From Dicyema japonicum (lineage: Eukaryota > Dicyemida > Rhombozoa > Dicyemidae): a stretch of DNA of 64,000 nt. Below the pieces are notes generated by a model. It did no database searches, was not told where the DNA came from, and saw only the letters and a program-made list of their open reading frames with translations. Made by a program: the position numbers and the translations under genes. Positions 21,561 to 32,302 of the stretch are shown here, piece after piece (position 1 is the stretch's first letter; each line of letters begins with the position of its first letter). The stretch lies in contig RDEW01000003.1 in NCBI GenBank assembly GCA_011109175.1, positions 62,001 to 126,000 on the forward strand. The letters are read 5' to 3'.

Positions 21561-22480
21561 TCCGGGGTTATAAATAAATATTTCTACTATATGGCCACTT
21601 GGTGCCATGTGGTGGACTTGTTTGAGGATTTATCTTCCTTACCTAAGTGGCGACATCGGATCCAACTAATTCTGGTGACGCCCAATGTCTGGCCAGCATC
21701 AAAAGGATTCATCCTTTTATTCCACTGGGAGACTATTTCGCTCCTTACTTTTTTTATACCCAGTCAAAATATTGCGTTAACCTTTTTTTAGATAGTTTCA
21801 TGATTTTTCAACATTTCTGAGATAATACATCACCGGCAAAAGGAATATCGCACGCTTTTTTTTTGCTCAGGTTTCCTATGCACTTATTGCTTTTCTCACT
21901 AAGGTACCAGGAGTGCATACCATAAGCTTGTCGCACTATGATGGTGAACACTTCGCCTCAAACACGTCTACTGAAATATGTGAATAAGACTCAAACGCTG
22001 TACAGCCCGCTTTTTAATGAAAACGAAGATCATTCATTGTTTTTTACTGAATTTTTAAATTTGACCTGGACAAGAGAAGATACCAGTATTCTGGTGTCAA
22101 GAAGGCATATTGGATAAAGTGGAGATGACTACTTCCTTGTTTTCTATCCAAACTTGTTAAATATATCTTTTGAATTTTGATCTTCAATGTTTATTTTTTT
22201 GAGTGCAGAAAATGATTCTATTCGTGTTTCCCCAAAATGTTTTTATTTAGTAGTCCACTTTGCATGTTGGAAACAGTTTATTAGAGTCATTGATTTTTTT
22301 ATGAATGATATCAAGTTAATCGGACAGCTTGCGAGGAAACGGAAGGGTGAACCTAGAATGATGCGATGGTTTTTCCAGCACATTGGGTTTATGAGAAAGA
22401 GGTAACTCTCATTGCGTGCTCGATACCTGGAGGCCATAATGGAGACCTGTCATAACAACTTTACTTTAAATTTATGAATG
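21560..22480. other. No gene seen; repeat remains
   Basis: One 72-codon frame (22187-22405, +) has no recognisable domain. Around 22320-22470 the pattern GGAAACGGAAGGG ... ATAATGGAGACCTGTCATAAC resembles 13110-13150 (GGAAGCGGAATGGCATAATGGATACCTGTCATAAC), so this is a dispersed repeat. Confidence 0.4.
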
Positions 22481-22559
22481 ATTTAAATTTTAGAAATTAA
22501 TCAATATGCATTAATTACGACATAATTTTGATTGATTTTTTTTATTAATTTTTGAAAAA

Positions 22560-23720
22560 GGTTATGAAAAAAGCAAAAAACTGGAGTTCCAGAAAATTTC
22601 ATGATTTCTTATGTGTGTTTTTGATTTCTTATGTGTGTCCCAGTAACTAAGGATTCGAAGGAATTTTAGGTGTGTTCGTTCCGCATACGAAGTCGTTGCT
22701 GATAATTGACTTGATATATTAGCGTATAAGCGACCTAACGTCGAACTGAAAGAGTTTGTCCAAGGAAGGCCTTCACAAAATTGAATTTTCTTTTTGCAAG
22801 AAGATTTCAAGTTGTCCACATGTTATCTGAAAGTCATTAGAGAGACGAAGGTGACTCCCAATATCTCTACACTGTTTGAGTTCAAAATTATTTCCCATTG
22901 ATAGCCACGGAAAGTGCTGAATTCGTCAATCTCCTGTCTGAGGTGAATAACAGAGTAATTAATTCTCTTGGGTATTCCGTCTCTGGACTGCGGAGTTAAA
23001 CGGTTAACAAACTTTATTACCAAAAGGAAAATGAAGATGGTATTTTTGAGGCTTCTTGTAACACAAGTTTTGTCACAACCTGGACTCTCCTCTTCCGATC
23101 TCGGATCCCTCTTATAATTCAGCGATGTAAGATCCTCCTCCCAATTTTCTCAAATAAAGTCCCGAGATATTTCAGGGATTCGGCAGTATTGATTCCAAAT
23201 ATGGAGCTTTGCTGACGGCATTTTTTGTTTCGCTCGAAAAAAACTTCATTGCATTAGATTATTCTGATAACTTTAATCCTTGAAGATCGCACCAGTGAGG
23301 TAGGACTCAGATATCCTTCAGATAACTCCTAACTCTATAGTTAATAAATTGTTGTTGCTATGAGTAGTCTTTGTCCTCGCTCGTTGATAATCGTTACTTT
23401 AACATATTTGTCTTATGTACTTCAAGCTACTTGCTCATGGTTGAGATCTTACCAAACTCCTTCATTCTACGAGTCCATATCCGAATCCCAAACTATATGG
23501 GATGGGCTCGGTTTCACGTTCCTGAGGATAAATGGTATCAAAAATCGTGTGATGAACCTTACATGATCATCGGCGAAAATTAACCGCAGGGAGATTCATC
23601 CGCTTTACTGTAGAAGAAGCGTCGGGAGATTCCTAAAAATTGTCCTCAATGAGATCATAAAAGATAGTCTTGAATCATCTGGGTTTCAGTCTTTGATCGA
23701 TCCCCTTGGGTTTGATTGCA
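22560..23720 (-). mobile_element. Decayed LINE reverse transcriptase fragment
   Basis: On the reverse strand LIFADDHVRFI (an F/Y-ADD catalytic box) lies near 23555-23580. Downstream frames include LNSNSVEILGVTF (RT thumb, near 22860-22895) and FVKAFLGQTLSVRR. Many stops and frame changes interrupt it. Confidence 0.55.
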
Positions 23721-24620
23721 AGGGTGGGAAGAAGTCTTGATATATATAAAATTTAAATCTGGCGGATTCGAGATGATTTACTAAAAATGTTAGCCTTGGC
23801 TCAGTTTCAAACGATTTTTCTCGTTATAGCTTACCTGTTCAAAACATGTCTTTGTGTGATATAGAGGCCCTTCTCTATACCATTCTTTTATATTTTATTT
23901 TTTTTCTTTTGCCACTTTCTAGGAATATGCTTCTAAGCTTTCTAATCCTTTAATAAACAAAAACTATTATTTCCAGGTAGCAGCTATTAAGATTGAGAGC
24001 ATTTCCTCTTACAATTTGTATAGAAGTGAATTCAAGAATCCATGAGGTTTCAGCTAGGACTGGATGAAGATAGACCCTCAAAGAGTCTCGTATTTTTCTT
24101 TAAAGACTTTCTGCCCTTACTGAGGCAAATCCTGGGCGATTAACTGTCAGCGCGCTCTTCTAACTTTGAATCCTAATAGTCAGTTGATCTACAAAATCTC
24201 AATTTAATATTATTTTATAAGATTGAATTTTTAACCTTCTCTAAATGGGGGTCCGGTCTCAAATCCCCAAATATCATTTTAACATAATTTAAAAAATTAC
24301 TTTTTTCTACCTCTTCAAAGTTAAACACTTGCCTCCTAACCTGACTTGATCCCTGAAATATAATTACAACGTTTTTTTAAGAAATTAAATTTTTCGACCT
24401 CTTCAAAGTTGATTACCTTCCCTCGTGGTCCCTAAACTCGATTTGATCCGAGCAGTTATCTTGTTTTAATGCCTAACTTTGAGTTAATTACAAAAAATCT
24501 CATTTAGCACTATTTTATAAAATTAAATTTTTCAATTTCTTGTTGCTTTGAGACACAACCCACATAAAAATCATAATCATAGCCATCCTCTGGAAATTCA
24601 TGTCCATTTATCGCTCCTTT
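23720..24620. other. AT-rich stretch, no gene seen
   Basis: Contains two diverged copies of a segment with TTAATATTATTTTATAAGATTGAATTTTT (about 24205 and 24505) and CTTCAAAGTT(A/G)A; probably a tandem or dispersed low-complexity repeat. Confidence 0.4.
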
Positions 24621-24659
24621 CCTAAGGTCACCATAACGGATAACAATCATATTGAGGAA

Positions 24660-25000
24660 AATGTTCAATCATGTCTAATCGACGACCATCTTTTCTGTAC
24701 TTTGCCACCACCAATTTATTAATCATTGATCTCTGGGAATGTGTTTTACCTGAAGACAGAAAAAAAGACGTATTTAACACAACAATAACAGTATTGAGTG
24801 TTTCCTCACTAAAGATGAATATATCCCAACAATGCGGTTGGTATGAGACTAACTTCGGCGGACGACCTAAGATAACTAGCGCACAACAGAAGATAATAAT
24901 CGAGGCTGACGGAGAGGATAATTCGGAATACGGCACAAGGGATACTTAATTAGCTTTGTTTTCTCGGAGTGCTTTTTAATAATAATATCAGTATTAGTCC
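24660..25000 (+). mobile_element. LINE-X 3' end with TAA tail
   Basis: The frame SRLTERIIRNTAQGILN stops at about 24950 and is followed by TTCTCGGAGTGCTTTTTAAT and an AATAATATC tail. The same C-terminus, stop and (TAA)n-like tail occur at 56290-56400, and the same C-terminus in the deleted copy at 14.8 kb. Confidence 0.65.
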
Positions 25001-25053
25001 ACCTAAAAAAGATAACAAATAAATCCAAATAAAAAATTATTAAACAAAAAGTG

Positions 25054-26821
25054 ATTAATCCATAATTTAATAACATTGTCCCACCCACAGGTAACAATCT
25101 TTGATGTTTCATGTGGGTGCCACTTAGCACTTATGCATACACCATCATGAGCTTTGAACCGTAATACTTGACGACCGGTTTTAAAATCCCAAGCAAAACA
25201 GCGACCGTCAGCATCACCAGATATTACAAATTCATTATCAGGAGGAGAAATCAAGTCCACACGCATATCCAGATATAACATGTCCTGTAAAGATCTTCTT
25301 CCATATAATTCTGAATCTGTTTATAATGTTTAGGACATATATTTTATTATCAAGCGACTGAAACAACATCCACTTACCTAAACTAATAAACAAAGACTAA
25401 CCATTAACAGAACTGGCTGCCGTGGGCATTGAGTGGAGTTGTGGGTCAGCAATGTGCTTAAAGTCAACAGGAATATTCCTATAATAACAACAAAGTAAAA
25501 CCATTCCCATATACGAATACTCTTATCATCAGAGGTACTCACGAATCTTCTATTATTATCAACAAATGTTATAGAATTGATAGCATTCAAATGTCTGTCA
25601 TATTCCTGAGTTATTTCAGCAGTTCGGGTATCCCAACAGAGAATCTTCTTACTACTAGTCCCTGTAAGGAAGTAATGCTGTTTGTCCGCATCAGGATTAA
25701 ATCGAACACAAAACGGTAAATTCTTACTATTAAACCGAGCAATTGATTGTCCTAAGAAATATAACAAGAATACGACCAGTTTCAGTGTCCCACAGACGAA
25801 TATTGCCGTCATACCCAGCACTCAGAATCCTGTCCCCATTATTATTAAAGCAAATGTCCCTCACAGCATTCTGATGACCCATATAAGTACGTATACATCG
25901 TCTCTTTCCGTAAACCTCCCAAATCTTAACACAAGCGTCCATTCCACAGGATAACAGTAGATGTGCAGATCCAGGAAACCACTTCATGTTCATGATCTGC
26001 TTAGTATGACCGCTCCATGTGTGAATTAACTTTTTCGGAGTATAACATTTGCTAGGGTAATAATCTGCGCTCAGATTGACACCAGTATCCAATGGGGGAT
26101 TCACAAATGATCGACCCATATAGTCCACTGTTTCAGGCACGTGTAATATGGTTTTAATTTCAAAGTGCTGTTCTTTGGGGGTTATTTCCCTTTCTAACGT
26201 TGCGTTTTGTAATAATTTCATTCAGTTCCTTTTGCATCTCATCAGAAGGACGACTGACTGTTTCCTCGTCCGCATATTTCCCCCAAGGACCCAAATAACC
26301 ATCAATATCAGCTGCGTCGTTATTCTTTATCCTCACACGTTTGGGATTCATAGACTGGAGGTCAAAGTATTCTACATTGTTCCGTTTATCCCCGATTATA
26401 GTACAACCATCAGAAGGATCCACAGAATGGTCTAATATTAGCGAAACAGTTACTCATTGTGTGGAAAGTCAGTCGTTGATTCTCAAAACTAAAAACATCC
26501 ACGTGGGACTGCTCTACATATGCATTAAGGATGTTCTTTGTGGCCCTCTCTTGTCCTGTTAGGTTTGGGGCCTCTGGTCCTTCCTATCAACTTAATTTTA
26601 ACAGATACTGTTGGTCTGAACAATTCTTCATATGTTGGGTTGTAAGATACGGCTTTACAGTCATTTCCCACATATTTTGGGCGAATAGCTTTCATCTAAA
26701 ATATTTAAATATCAAGTATTACGTCTTGATATACAGAAGGGGCCAATTCAACCTTAGGTAGCGATAAAGGACGACTAATTGTTTCATCTTCAACATCGCT
26801 GTTGTAAATATCAAGATTCAT
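25054..26821 (-). CDS. CDC40: Pre-mRNA splicing factor CDC40/PRP17
   Basis: WD40 spliceosome component that acts at the second catalytic step. Start ATG 26821 (MNLDIYNSDVEDE). N-terminal family motifs: VSYNPTYEELF, GPEAPNLTG, NAYVEQSHVDVFSFENQRLT and DGYLGPWGKYADE; then KTILHVPE, IHTWSGHTKQIMNMKWFP, LLLSCGMDACVKIWEVYG, GHQNAVRDICFNNNGD, YDRHLNAINSITFVD, RRFVSTSDDKS, GKWMLFQSLDNKI, KAHDGVCISAKWHPHETSK and the final CGWDNVIKLW. About seven introns of 22-27 bp; one lies at 26432-26453. Three frame breaks: the five-C run (read on the reverse strand) at 26177-26181, one near 25260, and one G missing at 25059-25060, without which the protein would end in the family's IKLWD. With the sequence as given, the frame instead runs on to 25003. 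Confidence 0.93.
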
Positions 26822-27027
26822 TATTTTCTAAAACAACTACAACCACGCAAGATTTCTATATTTAAAAAATATTTATTAAATATTAATAAGTGAAATTATT
26901 AGAAAAATAGAAAATTAATTAAAATTAGATTATTTTAATATATCATATGGAATATGATTAATTTTAGCGTGCGTCATGTGGTTCACCGTTTCTGGTGGCG
27001 TCGGATATAGTCCTAAACTATATCTAA

Positions 27028-28592
27028 AAAGAACCATTTGCTTTCTACCAACCAGAGGACTTCCCACTGGACGGCATTCTCACTGTTGGAACATTCTATC
27101 GATTGAGACTGTTGACCTCAGGAGACGTGGAACAAAACCCAGGCCCAAAGAAGTTAACAATCCAAAGCTTAAACATAAACGGGATCAGAGGAAAGATTGC
27201 CGAATTTCCTTATTCTTGGAGAGGAACAGAGTGGACATCTGCCTTCTCCAGGAAACGAAACTTTCAAATAACATTCATACTCCTCTCTTTAACGGATACA
27301 ACACAGTAAGATCCGACCGCCCATCTGGCCAAGGAGGGGGTCTACTGACTCTTGTGAGAAAAGGAATAAAATACCTCGAGAACCCTTTTCTTTACAAGAG
27401 CTTAATGGAAGACTCGAACACGGAGATAATTGGAATCTCTGTTATAACTTCCATTGGAAAAATTGAAATTGCGAATGTTTATGTTCTCCTCCTGACTCCT
27501 GCAAGAAAAATTTTCCTTTGACCTATCCACCTTGGACAAACTGGAGAACTTGCTTCTATGTGGAGACCTGAATGCGAAGCACTCTTCTTGGTTCCGCTAC
27601 CAGTCCATTAATAACAGAGGAAACCTGCTATTATCCCAAATGCAAAACTTAATAATCATCACAAACCCGAAAAAGAACACTAGGACACCATACAACACGA
27701 AGTATATGGTGACATCTCCGGACTTATCCGTCTTATCACCTCGTCTTTCCCGATCATTAATTGGACGGTCCTTTATGACCTCCGGAGCGACCACCATTCA
27801 ATGATAATGAAGCTGAACTGCGAACCACGTTTTGTACCGAAGCCTATTCATTTCTATGATTACTAAAATGCAAATTGGACTGACTTTACAAATTTTGTTG
27901 ATTCAAAACTGCAACATTTCCACCCTGAAAATTTCTCCTCCATAGACAAAGCTGTATACTATTTCAACGAAACAATCATTGACGGAGAAAAAATTTTATC
28001 AGAAAAGCATATATAAAAAACGAAAAATTAAAATACAACTCAAAAACAAGGAAAATAATTATGGAAAGAAACAACCTTAAGAGAATGACACATCGATCAC
28101 GAAAGGTCATTAATCGAATCAGGTCACTAAACATTCTTATCGCGAAAAGCACGAACAACACCCGAAGGAAGAAACTCATGCGAATCTCTGTTACTATGAA
28201 TAATCAGACTTCAATTTCCAACATGTGGAAAATGTTGAGGCGTCTAAAAAAGTCAGAATACGAAGATAACAAAAAACAATGCCAGCACAATCTGAATAAA
28301 TATGTGAAACATTGTATTCGAATCAGTCACATTTTTTATAAAAAGATTAACACACAACCGAAAATAAAGAGAAAGTTATCCAAAATGGCCCCGCTGATTT
28401 ATTTTCTTCCTAAAGATGTATACAAAGCAACATCAATTCAGAAAAAAACAAACTCATGTGGCCCAGACGGAATTCCTCTTATTCTGCTGAAATACTTGGG
28501 ACAAGCATCAATAAATGCATTAACAATCATCTACAACACATCGCTGAACATAAATACCATACCGACTCTATGGAAACTATCAAAAATTTGAA
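27028..28592 (+). mobile_element. LINE with N-terminal 2A-like peptide, APE endonuclease and start of RT
   Basis: The open frame from about 27031 reads FYRLRLLTSGDVEQNPGP, a full 2A-like motif, directly followed by KKLTIQSLNINGIRGKIAEF, the first strand of an APE-type endonuclease. After a frame change the endonuclease continues: NRVDICLLQETKLSNN, SGQGGGLLTLVRKGIKY; a further change gives LLLCGDLNAKHSSWF. Basic linker frames follow, then the RT entry motif NSCGPDGIPLILLKYLG near 28450-28500. The element breaks off at about 28592. It is degraded by at least three frame breaks. The 2A would be expected to release an upstream peptide from the EN-RT protein by ribosome skipping. The upstream piece is short: the frame opens only about 70 bases earlier, after a stop. 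Confidence 0.82.
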
Positions 28593-28610
28593 CAATATTG
28601 AAGCCAGGAA

Positions 28611-28815
28611 GACCGAAGAACGATTCCAATTGGGGCAGAAATCCCGTGGCCTTGAAGGCTCGAAAAATGATGTCATTGAGGGCTGCGTGACGCGGGGCTC
28701 GACCAGCACTTCGTCGGCAAAAGAGTAGATGTAAGCCTTTCGCATCAACGTCCCCGCCGCAACGGCATTTGTGTCTCTAGCATATGTTCATTCCTAGGCG
28801 CAGTGCCACCCCATC
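28611..28815 (-). mobile_element. LINE fragment: zinc knuckle before restriction-like endonuclease
   Basis: The reverse-strand frame reads VALRLGMNIC, then HKCRCGGDVDAKGLHLLFC (a C-x-C...H...C zinc knuckle) and APRHAALNDIIFRAFKATGF. This order is typical of the C-terminal part of LINEs that carry a restriction-like endonuclease. It ends just where the next part (EPVGL...RPD) would begin; that next part is present in the 47.5-kb copy. Confidence 0.65.
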
Positions 28816-28834
28816 CTCAGGCTGTTTTCGTGGC

Positions 28835-29100
28835 TAATTGGTTGAAGTTTTGTTTGTTTTATCAGTTCCTCCTCTTTCCCTTCCTAATAGATAGATAGCG
28901 TCACGCGATCGACCTGTCTCAGGTGGCGCGCAGTGCCGGGCTGGTAAGAAAAAGGATTATTTTGTCTCCATCACTCCACTGGAGGGGTTTCCACAACTGC
29001 GAGGAATGGACTTCTTTTACCTTATATCCTGATTAAGTTGGTTGACGTTGAAAGACTCTATTTGTAATGATGGAAACTGGATACACTTAATTAGTTATTT
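28835..29100 (+). repeat. SINE family B copy with LINE-like tail
   Basis: Inverted relative to the copies at 13.3, 18.8 and 58.2 kb: CGTGGCTAATTGGTTGAAG, ATAGATAGCGTCACGCGATC, CACTGGAGGGGTTTCCACAA, and the tail GGATACACTTAATTAGTT then TTTTCGGTGCATCCGTGG followed by TTATTAAATTAAT. Confidence 0.75.
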
Positions 29101-29119
29101 ACTGTTTTTCGGTGCATCC

Positions 29120-30085
29120 GTGGTTATTAAATTAATTTATCTGAAGACGGTAATTTTTTCCATGGATATTCACAAAGCGTTTGAATCCGTCCCTAGGAAA
29201 AACTTAACTGGAAAATATTCCAATCGGAAATCCCTGGAAGCTTAAACACTGGTTGGATAACTTCCTTAGTGGTCTGATGGGCGTGTTTATTTTGGAGATT
29301 TACGATCGGCATCGCGACTTTCCAGAATGACGTCCCCCAAGGATCACCTTTATCCCCTTCATTGTTCAGCCTATTTACTGCCGATCTTCCCATTCCAGAA
29401 AACGGGAGCGGCATCCTACTAACTTATGCTGATGACATTCTTCTGGACTCACGCGATCAAGATATTCAGGTTGCAACAACACCTTGACCGTTTTAACATT
29501 TGGTTTGTGGACATTAGCCCGGAGAAATCATCACCACATTAGTCACTTCCGAAAAAAAGATTAAACTGAAGGATGACAGTAGAGCTGAAGTTGATAATGC
29601 TGGAATCCCTTTTAGCAAACACCAGAAAAATTTTCGAGTCACATTCCACATGCATGTGTGTTTCTCACAGCATGTCAAGAACGTGATCATCAAATGCGAG
29701 AAAAGGGCTTAAGTTCTGAAAAGCATCTCAGGAGTATGGAATGCAGGAAACCATCCAGTCCTGAACTCTATCTAAAAGCAGTACGTCAACCATGCATCTC
29801 AGATGCACGTGTTTCCTGAGGCCAGTTTATCTTTTGGACAAATTCCATGAAGGGCTTCTAAATTACGGAACGATAAACTTCTGGAAAGTTCCATTTTCCT
29901 ATGTCTCTGGAATCCTTAATTTGTAAGAACCGAGGAACGTGCCTTGCAACTACGAGGTTCCAGTTATAAGGCCGATACGTAATTGTGTGGGCTCGAGGGA
30001 AGAACACCGTGGCAAACTGAAATTTCTATGGAGCATACCGGGATCATGTGAGTTTAAGAAAAAATCAAGAAGGTTGTTAACCGGA
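29120..30085 (+). mobile_element. LINE reverse transcriptase and 3' end (family W), decayed
   Basis: Readable pieces in order: FSMDIHKAFESVPR (RT motif A region), a segment with DVPQGSPLSPSLFSL-like coding potential near 29322-29375, LTYADDILL (catalytic box, 29420-29440), IKLKDDSRAEVDNAGIPFS, and a C-terminal REEHRGKLKFL near 30000. Frames change repeatedly. Confidence 0.6.
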
Positions 30086-30089
30086 AATC

Positions 30090-31165
30090 AATTAGAAGGA
30101 CCATAGATCGAATCAAACACATAGACAACAGACAATCTCACGAAGCTGTATGGCTACTCTATGGTCGGTTGAATATACCTCTAATAAGTTCCGATAATAG
30201 GGATGGAAGACATACTGTCGATCAAAATGAGATAGTGAAAATCATAGCTGACCATTTCAGGAAGCTATTTACATCAGATGGCTCTGAGATTATCCATTTA
30301 TTTCTGAAAGGAGAGATCTGGGGAGACAATAACCCCAAGTGGTTGAATTGGCATGTTATGACTTAAGAATGACAAGAATAAGACATGGAATTCGATTCCT
30401 GCTCAGAAACCCCACAAAAAACCTCGATCGAAAACCTTAGAAAGTTATTCTAATGAATACACTAAATAAGGCGCTGGCCAACATCGTCCTGTTTAGAATA
30501 TAGGAGAAAACGAAAGATATCTATCAGCATACCATAATGGTCTCCGAAAGGAAAGATCTACGTCGGATGTTGTATAAAGTCATAAATAGAGAATCTCAAA
30601 ACGGGGACAACAACCATAGGAATTGATGTGTCAAGAGCCATCAATTCTGTCAGTCGACCGAAACTCATTGAAGTGATTGAAAGCTTCCTGTTCCCATCCA
30701 ATACACAACTGATAATAATTCTCCTATCAGATACGGAGCTCTCAGTCAGATTTAAGAAGTATTTTCAAAACCATTCAAACGACAACGGGACCCCAAAAGG
30801 AGACGCTATATCTCCAATATTATCTGGGATCGCACTCAGGAAACTGAAGCCTCAAAGGAGAATAAGCGGACGGTGTGGACTTTTTCTCGAAAGACAGGAA
30901 AGCCCTCGCCCAATTAATGAGGGTGATACCTGAAAGAATAGTTTTTTACAGTCAGAGATTTTCAAAACAGACTCTCATCGCTGCGACCGAAAACGCTACA
31001 CGTAACGTCGCGCCAATCATGTATTACCTCACGTAATATCAGAGACTCCCTCAAATGCCCAAGTTTCCTGAAGTCAAATTATATCAAACATGCCCAAGAT
31101 ACGGAAAGAACCTTCCTCTTTGTAGAGATTAATCCAGGATTCTAAGATCAACCTTGTATGGATAC
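30090..31165 (+). mobile_element. LINE-X-like reverse transcriptase fragment
   Basis: VKIIADHFRKLFTSDGSE (linker before RT), then GIDVSRAINSVSRPKLIEVI, LLSDTELSVRFKKYF and NGTPKGDAISPILSGIAL (RT motifs A-B) at 30615-30840. It ends near 31160 with GGGATCACTTAATTTAG. The motif set matches 40.8 and 55.3 kb. Confidence 0.6.
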
Positions 31166-31169
31166 CGGG

Positions 31170-31800
31170 ATCACTTAATTTAGACGATAACTCTTATCCC
31201 CTTTCTTGTGTTCCGGAGTTAAATAAAATTTTAAACTAGTTCCTCGTAGACACAGGAATCCGCTGCCATAGTTCCTCGTGGACTCTCCCGAAAGGAAAGT
31301 GGGAATGGGAGGTTGTAATAATGTGTGATTCAAACGCGTAGTTCTCCGTCTGATTGAATTTAGTGAGTTTGGAAAAGGATGTCGCATACAAGACAGGAAT
31401 ACTCAATTGTTGGAAAGATGGCCTGGATATGGTGTTCACAGAAGGGAAAGGAAATTTCTTTATAATTACCCTTAATAAATTAATCTTCCGGAGTCACTTG
31501 GTCAAGACTTCTTCACCGTGATTAGAGAAGGTCAATAAAAAGTCGTAATTAACCCGGAGAATCTTATGTTTCTTGGATATCTGAATAGAGATGTCCCCAA
31601 TGTACACCATGATCTCACATTTGGACTTCCTATCCGAGGTAAATATCATGAATATGCTTTTTGCAGTCAATACCGTAAGATAATTAGTAGCAAACCAATC
31701 ATGCACCCTGTTGTAGTGTGATTGAACAGTGGCAGCAGCGAGGGATGGGGATCTTTTCCTAGCGAGGATAATAATATCATCAGCACAGGGTGGGTTTTGG
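31170..31800 (-). mobile_element. LINE reverse transcriptase C-terminal fragment
   Basis: On the reverse strand: PCADDIIILARKRSPSLAA (ADD box near 31775-31790), HDWFATNYLTVLTAKSIFMI, KILRVNYDFLLTFSNH, then a distal frame to about 31175. Tail-to-tail with the preceding + strand LINE. Confidence 0.6.
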
Positions 31801-32302
31801 ATTGCAGTACTTTATCCGTATGGAACGGTCGTAGTGTGTTATTAGTTTATTCGCGTGATTGTAAGTACACTGTTGGGGACTGGGAGATCCTTTGTATCAT
31901 TCTCGTTGATAAGACTGTTGATACTTCTTAGCGTTTTAAGAAGGCGGCACATTAACTTTTATGAAATAATCTTCCAACGAGACAACTCCACTTGTGTCTG
32001 TGGTTAACCCGGATTAGTTACGATATTCTTTAATTGAGGAAACGAAAATATGAGAGTCCACATATTGAATTAATAGGAATAACGCAATAATATCAACTGC
32101 CAAAAATAAATTAAAAAAATGTTGACAAAAGGCTTCACAAGTTTATACCAAGTAGCTAGTGGTTTGGATATCGTATCTCTAACAAAACTCGTGGATTCAG
32201 TAAATGCTTACTAATTATCTTTATTCATGTAAGTGTTTAGATTTATCAAAAAAGTAATACTCAACGACTAACTAAAATACAATACAGAATTTATTATGAA
32301 AT

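Noticed and set aside
23090-23101. CTCTTCCGATCT, identical to the end of a common sequencing adapter
   Set aside because: Only 12 bases match, the flanks do not continue the adapter, and the sequence reads on as LINE debris. Coincidence is likely.
24628-24936. 102-codon reverse-strand open frame
   Set aside because: It is antisense to the LINE-X 3' end, whose C-terminus is recognisable on the + strand.
26976-27110. Open frame starting at 26976 as the true LINE ORF start
   Set aside because: In that frame the 2A region reads as an Arg/Pro-rich string; the neighbouring frame gives both the 2A motif and the first endonuclease strand.
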